Shown here: positions 37,400 through 48,799 of the stretch, one piece after another
Layout: each line of letters starts with the position of its first letter
How positions within the stretch are numbered: the stretch's first letter is position 1
Assembly: GCA_918026815.1 (NCBI GenBank)
Contig: CAKJVC010000016.1
Location: 62,001-126,000, forward strand
Direction of reading: 5' to 3'
DNA length: 64,000 nt
DNA from: Chalara sp. BL73
Lineage: Eukaryota; Ascomycota; Leotiomycetes; Helotiales
Notes under the pieces: generated by a model
What the model saw: only the letters and a program-made list of their open reading frames with translations
Database searches by the model: none
Told to the model about the DNA's origin: nothing
Made by a program: the position numbers and the translations under genes

Positions 37400-39005
37400 A
37401 TGGAGTAAGTTGCAATTCATGGAGTCTACGTATTGACACGTGACTGCTGGTGTTATCCTCTTAAAAGAAATGATACAGGAATGGCTGTCTTAAGACCTTG
37501 CTGTGGACAGTTGAATGTACTATGTTTAGATTATGCCTATGTACTAATAGAATCTAGGGGTATAGAGTTCCAAATTCGTACTCTCCGAAGGCCAAGCTTT
37601 ACTCCTTTCGTGGACCATCGTTATCCGCTCTCCATAGAACAGAGAATACAGCAAAGTGATCAGTTCAATCGATCAAAAAGAGATCTTGCCACCACATTAG
37701 CTAGTTTAGAAGATTCTTTCTCTACCAGCCGAGCAGGCCCTCACACGGGAGGACCAAAATGCGAACAGTGTACTGCTAAAAAGGAGAAGACATGGCAAGC
37801 CTACCATGACTTCTACCTCGGGAATGAGAGTGGACGCTGGGATGCAGGCTTGACTACGTACAGGAAGGATATTTCAAGTATGTTTACTGGTCCTGACAAG
37901 CCCAATTTGGAAGTCATTCATTCGCGGTTTGAGAAAGAGCTGAGAGACCATCTCAGAAAGGATCTGTGTACTTTTCAAGAACGCATAGATCCACCTGCTG
38001 CAATTGAGCATAAGAAGGCAATCCAGGCTCAGTTTGATGAAGGAGTGCCGACCAAGAGCATTCTACAAAATATCCTTATCGCAGAGCAAGATTTGTCTGC
38101 ACTTTATTCTGAAGAAGAGATCATCTTCCTCGACTCATTGGAAAAATCCCAAACAGCCCAAGAGCGAACTAAGATATATGCGAGATACTATTGCTCCTCC
38201 TCATATAATGATACGCCACAGCAAAAGAACATTAAAGCCAAATATGAGCGCCTCTTTGAGAATGGCGTTCCTCATGATGAGGTTTTATCATTATGGAGAC
38301 AGGAAGCTGTTGAATTACAGAGACAAGAAATATCCAGGCTGAAGCATAGATTAGCGGAGTTACGATTGGCGCAGAGCGCACATCTGAAAGATAAGGCAAA
38401 AAAGGCCGAAAAGGATCACCAAATGCAGGAGCTTCCACAGAAGAAGTCTGCGCGATGTAATCTTCGAGACTGTGGCACGGAACTTGACTTGGAAGATGAA
38501 GATGGTGTACTGCAATGTGCGCTTTGCGATTGGCTTACGAATAAAGTACAACCAGATGATGAGACGAAGGGGCGTGCTTACTACTGCAGTGCACGGCATG
38601 CGGAAGAAGATTTCGTAAGTCTTGTTCTGCCGAAAATGACTGTCAAAGCAGACTTTAATGTTAATTAGGACGACCATGACCATTATGAACATCGCTGCAC
38701 GATGCACGGAGAGTGCATCCACGACGGCGGTCCTATCCCTGTGGATACTTCCTTTTCGGGCATATGTCGAGACTGTTTACAGGCAGGCTCGATTAGCTAT
38801 TTCTGCTCACAGGAGTGCTGGAATGCGAATATGGTACGTCTTATAGTTGACATGTCCTGATTGGTATAAACTAACAACAGATACGCAGGAGCACCATCGA
38901 GAAGAGTTCCATGATGAACGGAATGAGGATCATGCTCAGGAATTAGAATTATTTCAACCGGAACCAGATCTAGAGATCAGTCCCTCTTCACCAATGGAGG
39001 CATGA
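37400..39005 (+). CDS. Unrecognised cysteine/histidine-rich, coiled-coil protein
   Basis: Preferred exons 37400-37404, 37558-38614, 38669-38833 and 38889-39005 give 447 residues. I do not recognise the family. An N-terminal CEQCTAKK pair (about residue 68) is followed by a helical region with a coiled coil (about 285-315). Residues about 318-410 are a Cys/His-rich region: RCNLRDCGTEL, LQCALCDW, YYCSARHAEEDF, HRCTMHGECIH, GICRDCL and YFCSQECW; the last resembles a MYND-like knuckle. The C-terminus is acidic. The start is uncertain. The spliced start uses GTAAGT, a TACTAAT branch site and TCTAG; an unspliced alternative would start at the ATG at 37482. Zinc binding is inferred. Confidence 0.7.
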
Positions 39006-39264
39006 TGTTACCAAATGATATGCTTACCTATCATCTACACTGATACCCATATATAGTAGCAAATCGAGTACACTAATAGCCCAAGCCTCCGATTTTCTTT
39101 ATATTTTTTGAGCTTGATAGCCTTCATAGAGCATTCTCCATTCCCAATCCCCATCAGGCTATAAGCGATGCCTCAAGGTATTTCCACCAAATCGACCACA
39201 TCTTCTAGCGTGTGAAATTACTCAACTATTTTGTCCCTCGGTGGGTGTTACCTTAAGGAAACCT

Positions 39265-39310
39265 CATACCATTTTATACCAGCTTTGGTAACCTGGTACA
39301 ATGTGGTATG
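39265..39310. repeat. Imperfect inverted repeat, 18-base arms
   Basis: Arms 39265-39282 and 39293-39310 pair at 15 of 18 positions around a 10-base loop. The outer seven pairs (CATACCA/TGGTATG) and the inner six (ATACCAG side) are the strongest. It lies in a gene-free stretch, so it could be a miniature element relic or a 3'-end structure. Confidence 0.6.
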
Positions 39311-39914
39311 AAATTAGCTTACGCTGGAAAGAAGGGGGCCTATTAGCGTTCAGGCCCTGCCATCCGTAATTGAAGTTCAGCCTTGTCTATTTGGCCAGTG
39401 TGCCATATCTTGTCGCTGCGAGCTATGAGATGGAGCTGGCGTTCGAAATCAAATCACCAAAGCACTGTAATGCCTGTGGTTCTTCTTGCTCCTTTCCCTC
39501 TATAGACTTTGTAAGCTAACGTCTGCTTCATGCTACCAAAATGATGCGATGTCTCAGGATTGTGAACATCCTGAAGATAGCTCAGAAATCTACTCACCAT
39601 CTGACCAATAATGAATTGAATATCCACCTCTTTGGTCCATAATAACATTTAATCTAAAATCAAGGGCCTGCAGGGGGGATCTTGCTTCAACTTTTCTGGC
39701 ACAAATATCTCGGTTCCATTCAACCCCACGTTAGAATATCGAACGACCCAGAAGTTGCATTATCATGTCTTGAAACAACCTCACAGCCGCCAGTCCCTCC
39801 TCCTCCAACATCCACCGATCATTGGGAAGGCATATTGTGGCTGTAACGGCCTCGCTTCTATGCTCTCACAAGAACATATTAGGCACACAATCCAAAGCTC
39901 AATCGAAGGCAAAG

Positions 39915-40121
39915 ATGGCTTCTAATTCCGCCACCCTTCCACCCTCAGCCTCAACCATGATCTCGGCTTCCAATCCCATTCCAACTTCAATTGCTACCCT
40001 TACTCAAAACCTTGAAGAGTTCGTTGGCTCCTCAAAACTACACACAGAGCTCGGACTCCAAGTGTGGAAGCTTTTGCCAAGTAGCAGTATGATTGGGATC
40101 AAATTTAACAGGGAAACATAA
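39915..40121 (+). pseudogene. Possible remnant of a 2EXR-domain gene
   Basis: A 68-residue frame starts MASNSATLPPSAS and contains SKLHTELGLQVWKLL followed by GIKFNRE. This resembles the beginning of fungal 2EXR domains (F..LP.ELRL.IW.L). A stop follows at once, and downstream text cannot be spliced into a plausible continuation. The whole is probably a decayed copy of a family common in Helotiales and Sordariomycetes; it could equally be chance. Confidence 0.3.
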
Positions 40122-41019
40122 TATGTAGTTCATCTTCAATGTCTATGCTTTAGAAGGTAAATGCGCATTCGCAGTCTGTTCCCTCCCAGCATATTTTCTC
40201 CTATTATCCTCCACATTCCCACAAATCACAACCGGACGCTTTAACGACTTACGAAGCCATGCACAGCATTTGTTTGAAGATATTTGGCATCAGGGAAAAT
40301 TTATAATAAGCCAACCTCGGAAGTACGTATGTATATCGATCAGGGTGCGACACGATGATTCTCCCTCCACTCTATGCATCACACCATTACGTAGTCGGCT
40401 TGTGCTCTATTCTACTTGCTGCACCGGGGCTTCCATCACTGAAGGAACTCATCTTTATATGCAGCGCTCCCGGAACGTCGGAAAGGACGGTACGCTAAAG
40501 TATAAACGGCTAATATAGACCAAATATGGCACGGCCGCTTGCCTAAAGCGATTACGTGACCTACAAGCAGAAGGTCTACTCTCACTGCTGGTTCTAAATC
40601 AATAAGTTATTAAGAATTAAATTGCATGTATACATGCCGCTCTGCAGAGCAACATAGAGATTTTTTTGGGGGAATTCAGCTAGAGCCGCGCGAAAATTGT
40701 GGAGGAGGAAAGTAGATTCATAGAGAAGCCTGCATATCTTGACTCATTGGAGTTGATTGCGGAAGAAGAGATGATAGCTTGAAAAGCATCTAAACTTTTG
40801 GATTGATGCGCCACTTGTTTAGCGATGAAGCAGCAGTGAAGCTTGATAAAGAGCATTTCTTATTGAACGGGATGATTCTTCATAACCGGTAATCCAGAAT
40901 AAAATCTTGACATGAGACTTTCCATTACTGTTTTCAGAGTCAGCTGTTGCTGCTATAGCCTAACTAATGAGTGACCCTCAAGTCAATAGGAAGAGACATT
41001 TAGTCTCTTTACCCAATAT

Positions 41020-42940
41020 CTAGCGGATGATGAAAGTCTTTTTTTTAACAACACCATTCTTGTACATATCGCCGGTAAGCTCACCATCCATGATGCCAGA
41101 AACATATGCTGCGCATACCATACTGTAGGAAACACCCCTAGGCCGCAGTATAATGGGAAATAATTCTCCAAACAAAATGGTAACGCTGTCATTCTTACGG
41201 ACTCTTTCCATGGCAACACCACAAAACCCCATAGAGGTAATAAAAAAATACCGGCCCGAGAGCCTACGGCTTATTACATGTGCGATGGAGGAAGCTGTCT
41301 CTTGTAGTTGGGGAGAGGATTCAGCCCCCCCTGAGAGATCATCATAATGTTCTCTAAAAATTACCATATCCTCGTCAGATCTCCCTGTAACTGCCTGAAT
41401 TATACCTTCTGACTTTTTGAGCTTCTGGAAGCAGGGATTAATGCCCTTCGGCAAAATCTTATCAACTCCTTGTTGCGCAAGACGCTCTAGTTCAGGTAAC
41501 TGGAGTATCAATAGATCTTTGTTGCCTTTCAGTTCGACGGCTATGTCGATAGTATCAAATGGGCTCCCTGCTATCGATAAAGCTCTGTTATCACCTTTGA
41601 ACGACACATCCCTCTGCCCGTGGACAAGAAGAGTTTTACTACCTAACCCCAGACCCGGGTTCGACGGGCTCATTGTTTCCAGTGCAGCGTAGTCGGGGAC
41701 CCAGGAAGGAAGCGCTTTATGAAGCATGCCTCCGCTCTTGGAGGCAGAAAATACAGAGTAGAAGATTTGAGGAGAACGTTCTAGAAGATACTTGGTGACC
41801 TCGAGGTAAACGAGCTGTGTTGGTTTCTGGTAATCTGGCCTTATAGCTTCACGCTCTTCCTTACTCGCTAAACCAAGACAGCCATAAACTTTGTCATGAG
41901 GGTCCGTAGCTTGGAAGTCTTGGGTATACAACAGGAGACTACCTAGATCTATAGCAGCTTCAGTGGAATTCAGGGGGTCCATTCGACATCGGTACTCTTG
42001 TCGCAAAGAGAACAGCCACAATGATTGAACAACGCGTCTTCTTCTATGTTGATCATCTGATTCATATATCTTGCCCAAATCCCCCGCCTGACACCCACTC
42101 ATGAAAATTTCCCAAGGCAAGCAACTAGAGCCGCACATCATGATAGGGTCCGATTTAGCCAGAACTACCTCTTGAACGATCCACAAGCGACCCCACCAAT
42201 CTCGATCGATTAAAGAATCGTAAATGAGATCTCTTAATCTTGACAAGCCTTCCTCGGTCCTGGCCAATTGTTGACCCGCTGCTAACTGCTTGAGTCTCTT
42301 CATCGCAATGTCACTACTACCTCGGGCTTCCCCAAGCCATACCAGAACCTGTTTTGCAGCCGAGTATACACGGTTCATCAAGAAAACCTGATGGCTCCGT
42401 TCGTCTAGGTCCGCCTGGTTGATGCAAACCGTGTCGATCCAAAGGATGCGGCAAGAATCAATGTATCGTAGATGTCGAAGAGCAGCATGCAAATTGTGGG
42501 TAACCATCAAACGTAATCCATTGACAAAGATAGGCTCCACTTGTGTCCGATTACCCCATGTATATGATAATGCCTCAAAATCTGGGCAGTCGTCTAGTTG
42601 ATATGTTCCAAGAGTACAATGAAGTTCGTCCACTCCTTGGCCAGGCTGAAGACTCAAGATCCGTATCTCGTTTGTTTGTCGTTCCAATTCATAATAGGGA
42701 CTAACATCTTGCTTGCCTCGATGATTTTGCTTGCCTGCGGCTTGCACCAATTAGTCGCATTCACCTCTCATTCCCATTATATATGGGAGAGCAATCAATC
42801 TACACACCTGTCTTTCGTCGGGAGGCTGAACGGAGACGATAGGACCGAGGCTTCAAGTTGACCAGACTTGAGCGCTGCCGCTGCCTCTTTCGTGGTCGTT
42901 CCCCTTGAAGGTTATCAGGACGATGTTTGATCGAAGTCAT
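41020..42940 (-). CDS. Heterokaryon-incompatibility (HET) domain protein
   Basis: Exons 42808-42940 and 41020-42740 (67-nt intron) give 617 residues. A basic N-terminus rich in Arg precedes the HET domain (about residues 99-255). Signatures: FEALSYTWG, VNGLRLMVTHNLHAALRHLR, ILWIDTVCINQADLDERSHQV and VYSAAKQVLVWLGEA. After it comes the usual DPHDKVYGCLGLA stretch. HET-domain proteins trigger cell death on nonself recognition; the domain is TIR-related in fold. No NACHT or WD repeats are attached, so it is of the stand-alone class with unknown partner. An upstream in-frame ATG at 42991 could add 17 residues. Confidence 0.88.
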
Positions 42941-43617
42941 TATTACGGGCCGTCGAGTCTGGCATAAAGTTAAGTTTCTAGATGTTCTCATTCAAGAGTT
43001 GTGTCGATTGCACAGCCATAAATTAGGCACCAAACAAGTTCTCGGTGAGCGATTCTAAAGTTGTATTCTGATGGCTTCAGGATTTCAGCATGTCTATAAA
43101 TGAAGATTTTCTGCCTAATACACCTCTTTCGATACAAGTTATGGCGTAAAATCTCATGAGGGTTAATATATTAACAAGGTAGGGATTCATTAAGGTTACT
43201 CCTGGTAGTTGATGTTGATATTGCCTTGGCCCATAGCCAATGGGGGAACATTTGCTTATAAGCAGGGACTCTTCAGCCGCACCTTCAGCCCCACCCCCGC
43301 ACGAATGATCTGGCAATCATGGGTCTATACTGGGTTTGACCTCTTTAAGCGAGAAATGGAAGAAACCCTTACTCTACCCATGCTTTTAGCCAATCAAATG
43401 GCTGTATTACCTTGTTCAAAATCTAAAAACATGGCGTTACAAAGAGCCATTTCGGCTGGATATAGCCACGACTGTGGGTCTACTCACATACAAATTATAC
43501 AATGTCACCAACTTTTGATGCAAGATTATTCGGAGTAGGGGGATATAGTAAGCACCCACATGGTCGTAGGTTAAGGCAGAGCAAAAACTTGTTGCAAACG
43601 GGCTAGCTTACAACATA
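42941..43617. other. Intergenic region, no supported gene
   Basis: About 680 bp between the HET gene start and the end of the DUF2235 gene. A 109-codon plus-strand frame exists here but shows no domain, signal peptide or splice extension. Confidence 0.5.
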
Positions 43618-45541
43618 TCAGTTCCGTTTCTTGCCCATCACACTCTTAGTCCGTTTAGTCATCATTCTACCTTCAGACTTTCCAGCTACGGCCGTTATCA
43701 TCACTGTTTGATAGTCCTTAGCCTCATCCTCACGCAACCACTCGCTTGAGAGCCAAGCCTGCAAACTTTCTGGATCATCCTTTAATGGTCTAGGATACTC
43801 TCTTAATGTGCGTTCAGGTTTGATTTTGCCATCCTTCCCTCGGAGCACCCATTCTCTTCGTTCTGCGTCAAATTCATAGTTTCTCATAGATATGGAAGGG
43901 GGGGTCTTTTTCTCAGTGCATAGCTCGCAGTTGGGCAAATTGTTGCGGCGCAGCTTTGCCTGAGCGCAATAATCATGTCAGCCCAGTCTTGTAATAATAT
44001 TTTTATAACCCATAGCTATATGATATATGAGTATATGCTTAGTACATACCAATTCAGTCATTTTCTCGCGCAAGCTATAATGAATATATTCGTATGTTCT
44101 ATTATCTGTCAGGAAAAAAAAATGGCAAACCATGTAAAAGTACTTACTTCGACCTTACGGTGACAGGTGAAGCTCCAAGAGGAACCGGCTCTCTTCCAGG
44201 TCTACGTACACGCGATCCGAGTAGACTCCAAAGAGCATTTGAGATGAGGCCAGCCGTGAAAGGATCTCTATTCGTTGTCCAGCATCTAGATTGATTACGC
44301 GTCTTTTGGGTTTGCTCTTTGAGATATTCCATATCAAACTGGAGAAGCCCTCTGCTTTGGCATTGGTCAACCATCCATGCTAAAGCGTTATTGGCCGTTT
44401 TGTGCTCTGCGTCGTCGCCACCAACATCGTTGTGATGACCCGGAAACCAACATTGTATCAGCATAGGCTCAATGACGTCTCCACTAGAATCATATATAGC
44501 CTGTGCTTTGGGATCTAAATGCCATATTGTGGGATAAAAAGAAGATCGATGTTCATCCCTAGATTTATGAGTTTGATAAGATCTTTGTGCTAGAGAATAT
44601 CTACAGCCAGAAAACTACCTACAGTGCAAGTGCTTGGAATGCATATTCGACACGCGGGGGTAGTTGAATGTCGAGAAAGTTATACTTGTCGTTTAAACCA
44701 AGCCAGTCGAAGATGGCCGTCTTTGGGACTATGAAAGAAAGCTGTGGTCAGTAATACCGTATCTTACAGTGTGTGAAATATAAAAGCACTTGAATCACAT
44801 ACCTCCAAGAGCACCAACCGTTTCCCAACAACCAACGACTTTGATGACCACTTCCGCAGGTGGTGTCCGCCATTGAAATTCATCGAGCTTGTTTATTCGT
44901 ATAAACTCTTCCACACTTAGGTCCCATTGCTTATCAGTTTTGGCGTTCTTGTATAGCTCGTAAATAGATTTGTAAAACTCCATTCCACTTGGATTCAAGA
45001 CACCGATTGCTCCAACTATATCGGAATTCAACAAGAGATCTTTGTGCACGGAGGAAGAAGGAACCTACTGAAAGCAGCGATCGTGCGTGCCGTATAAGCA
45101 CCACGGGAGAACCCGAATAGAAATATCTCGTCTCCCTTCTTGTAGTTATCCGTGATGAACATGTACGCTTCTCTTGAGTGATCTTCTAAACCTGAACCAG
45201 TCGATCCTCATATTCATTGTCAGCTGGGCTGTATAGACCATTCAAAATATGCTACCAACCTACGAACATGTGCCGCAAAGGGGGTATGGTTGTTTCGCTG
45301 CCCACGCCAGATTGGTGAAAGACAATCTGCTTACGCTTTCTTCTATTTCCCTGCCTTACATCATGGGAAATAAGTGCACGACAGAAATGTGTCTATATTA
45401 TCAGCTTGAAAGGTTGATGCCCAGGCAGCAGAGATCGAGACTCACCACGCTAGTTGTTTCGGCGGGAGGTCCAGTCGATGCTGACTGCCATGTACCGTCG
45501 CATGCGACGATTAGTCGTGTACCTATGTCTCCTTTAACCAT
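43618..45541 (-). CDS. DUF2235 alpha/beta-hydrolase (T6SS phospholipase-like fold)
   Basis: Eight exons (45446-45541, 45260-45392, 45069-45206, 44803-45015, 44623-44728, 44148-44558, 44050-44074, 43618-43959) give 487 residues. The family start LIVACDGTWQ lies near residue 11. The nucleophile elbow is FGFSRGAYTART (Ser in GFSRG). ALDEHRSSFYPTIW and WFPGHHNDVGG, with the catalytic His/Asp region, follow. DUF2235 proteins are serine hydrolases related to Tle1 phospholipases; the fungal members have no established substrate. No signal peptide. Junctions were set so that AAFIGAIGVL and ALDEHRSSF, both family-typical, are continuous. Exon 7 is only 25 nt, the least certain part. An in-frame ATG further upstream could extend the N-terminus. 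Confidence 0.8.
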
Positions 45542-46753
45542 TTGGAATAATAATGATAGCAGATTTCTAGGACGATGAAAATTCATGTAATAAAAGGTTT
45601 TGGTATGGATACAAATACGTTGTAGGATTTGGAGACAGTAGAAGAAGGTGCACACGATGAGAACTGACCATAGATTCGGTCTAGGCCCTTACAAATCTAT
45701 TTATTGGCAAGAGCATGTGGTTAAGGTTCTTCGCCAGATGATATCCACTCCATAGTATCTCGGCAAGGAGCACATATTTGTCTCGCGACTTCCAAAATTA
45801 TACTCATGCCTATCAAGATAGTTCCCCATTACGAAAATAGCCGAGACTCCGTGAACAGAAGGCCTTGAGAATGAAGTTAAGTAGAATATTCCTAGAGCTG
45901 CATGCTAGCTTGGACAATGACTCCGATAGCTGGAGTTAGATGATTATTGTTCTCTCTGACAAGTGCATTCTTACGATATGCTTATCTAAGGCAGGTTCTT
46001 TGCACGAACGCCTTATTGAGCATTTAAGCTCGGCGGTAAATGTGGATAATTATTCCATGGAATCTTTTGCCTGGAAGCCGGAAGCTCAAACTCTCGCCTG
46101 TCCACTTTTCAGGGTAGGCTGGTCTTTAATATGTTCATATGTCTAGAACCGGATTTAAGAGAGACACTGGTGATTCTTGGGCCAGTTAAACAGTATTGTG
46201 AAACATTTAACAGCGAATCTTCCTTCAAAGGTGAAAACCTGGCGGGCATTCCATCTCCAAGGTCGTAGCCATAAGTACTGAGGACTCTCTAGAACCCCTT
46301 CCCATCAATCGGCCATCGATTGCATCCGGGTCAGATTACACAACGATGTATATTATTACTGTATCTTAAAATAGCCCTTTTACTTAGGCACGAAGATCAT
46401 ATGTGCCTTATACGAGCCGCAGATATGGTCGATGGCGTCCACAAATCAACATTATCTGTACTGAAACAATCTGTAAGATTACTGAAATGAGTTTAAAGCG
46501 CATATGTAATATTTTAAGCTGATAACGAATGTAGATTATACTATTTCAATCAAATGCTTCCATGCCTAACACTCCTCCCCACATACTAAATGAGTGTGTG
46601 CTTGGCTTATCCCAAAAACTCCAATCATTAATCATTTTCGCATGCCAAAACATGAATCAACTCTCCTTCATGCAGAGACTCTTGATGACGCCTACTCTTC
46701 TGACATGGTCTTGGACGATGTCTTCAAGTCGAAAGAATCAACGATTGACGGTA
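45542..46753. other. Intergenic region, no supported gene
   Basis: About 1.2 kb, AT-rich, between the DUF2235 start and the end of the small secreted protein gene. No coding or RNA signal seen. Confidence 0.5.
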
Positions 46754-47469
46754 TTACAAGGTGTGATATTGCCAGCACTGGATGCTCTTGATAGTCTGAG
46801 GAGGACCCACGGCCCAAGTATCTGGAGCGATCTTAACAAGCGCAGCCTTGCCGTCCACATACTGAATGTTGCAGTAAGGGAGATCAACATAAGTGGTAAC
46901 GATGGTAGAGATGGACAACACGTTATCTAAGAAACAATTAGCTCATGTTGCATCAACAAAGAAGAACGTAACACACTAGTTGGGATAAGATCTCCATTAA
47001 GCGGGACGGTTAAAGAGTATTTAGCATCCGCGGCCCCATTGAACTGAATCGAGACAGTGGGGACAGGTGAGTTTTGGCCGTTGGCACTTGTGCAGGCGAT
47101 AGATGTCACAGTCTGAGGTGGTCCAACTTGCCAGCTACCAGGGGGCCCTTCGACGAGTGCGGGCGGGTAGTCGACGGTTTTGAGGGTGCATTGCTTAGCG
47201 ACGTTGATGCTCGATGAGACCCTTGAGATACTTAAGACGTTGTCTGTCAGGTCAGGTTAGTACAAGCATGTCTAAATTACGGGAGCAAGTTGAAGGGACC
47301 ACTACTCACTTGTTAGAACTGCGGAACCGTCGAGAGGTACACTCAGGGTATATTTGGCATCTGCAGCACCGTAGAATGTTACATCCACGGCGACTGTCCT
47401 TTTCTCAGTGGGAAGAGAGTGGACGAAGGCAAAGAAAGCAGCGACACTAAGAATGTTTGAAATCTGCAT
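46754..47469 (-). CDS. Small secreted protein with two tandem homologous domains
   Basis: Exons 47310-47469, 46977-47243 and 46754-46926 give 199 residues. Residues 1-18 form a signal peptide (MQISNILSVAAFFAFVHS) and a Lys-Arg pair follows (LPTEKR), a likely Kex2-type site. The rest is two copies of one domain of about 85-90 residues. Matching segments are GAADAKYTLSVPLDG and GAADAKYSLTVPLNG, TNNVLSIS in both, and VGPPQTVTSIAC and VGPPQTIKSIQC. Both introns interrupt the same Asn codon of the TNNVLSIS motif in the same phase, so the intron was copied along with the domain. Four cysteines pair up between equivalent positions of the two copies. The family is not recognised; secretion and small size make an effector or cell-surface role possible. 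Confidence 0.85.
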
Positions 47470-48799
47470 TTTGAGGTTTGTAGAGGCGAAGAATTAACTA
47501 ATGTGAGAATTATCGGTATTGAATATGCTTCAGATATTGATTTGAGGCGAGTTGGAAGTGCTATGATTATGGACTGAAGATGTGCTAGAGATTTATATAG
47601 CTTTCAATCAACTCTAACTCGAAAAAGAGGTTCGTATTGAGGCGGCGGCATTTTCGGCCATCTCTCAGCATCTTCCATCATCTTACTTAGCAGAAGGTCT
47701 AATGACTTCGTATATTGACGATCTGTTGCGGTCAAGAGATTGATCTGAATGCCTGAAACGAAGATGAGGAGAGATGGCGGCGGCTCAGCCTTCCAACTTT
47801 CACGTTCTGTATCTGATAGCTGATGACCTTCTGTCGGTCATAGCGATAATGATATTAACAGAGCCGCATTATAGATGCAACATGCGAATAAACCAACAAC
47901 TGAGCATCGCAGCTCTGTTAGATATGAGCTGGATGTTTGTGTCAGCAAGCATGAAACAGCTTACTTTCCATAAGGCTGAATGCGTCGCTGTACGCTTTTA
48001 GAAAAGCTTAGGCTTTCCCAAACTCCAAAACTTGGTACTGGGTACACAGCCGATCCAAGATGTCCAGGGATGTGCATGGGTAGTAACAGCAATGGTATGG
48101 AGAAATACGACGTGAGATTGTAAGATGCCAAGACCCATGATGATAGCTGAGCAACCAAATGATGAAGCACCTTGCATTGCGAATTTTTATCCTACTGGAT
48201 AAAGCAACCCGAGCCCTTAAAACCCTCTCTTAACTCAAAATAAGCATCACACCGACACTTGTAGCGGAAGATGGAGGTACGAGTCGTTGTGAAAGTCAAG
48301 TGACCTTGCCGTGGTTCGTATATGGGTAGGTCACGAGAGGCATTCTGACTCAAATACGGAAAATCCCTCTCGAAGCTATGGAAGGCAGATACGAAACCTT
48401 AGCCTTCGAGGAAGGCCTGAACGTCATCGTGTTTTCATGGTTTGGAACGAAAAAATTAGTCTGCTGTCGGGGTTGGGATGATGGAAGGCTTTGGTGAGGC
48501 CCAATGTTACAGCATTACTGATATACCCTGAAAGGAAACGACATTGCCCTCAAGAGCATAGTGCAAACTAAAGCATTGTCGGGGCTTTCACTCGTAATAT
48601 ATCTGGCACAGCTATATTTTGAACCACGAGACTGGTCATACAGAAATGACGCACTGAACTACAGGGCGTAAGATTGGATGAGTTAGAACAACAGACTAAG
48701 CAACATACGTAGCACTTCTACTCAAAATTATCTAACAATTAATACAGTGTATCTTAGTATCGAAAAGCCCATCTATCTTACCATCTGACAAAACGTATG
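47470..48799. other. Intergenic region, no supported gene
   Basis: About 1.3 kb upstream of the secreted-protein gene and downstream of the thioesterase gene. Only short open frames. Confidence 0.5.

Larger units (their letters stand above)
39006..41019. other. Accessory intergenic stretch with a hairpin and a possible gene relic
   Basis: About 2 kb between convergent genes. Contains the inverted repeat at 39265-39310 and a short frame resembling the start of a 2EXR domain at 39915-40121. Otherwise nothing supported; AT-rich from 40500 onward. Confidence 0.5.

Noticed and set aside
43209..43538. 109-codon plus-strand frame between HET and DUF2235 genes
   Set aside because: No family resemblance and no splice continuation; treated as chance.
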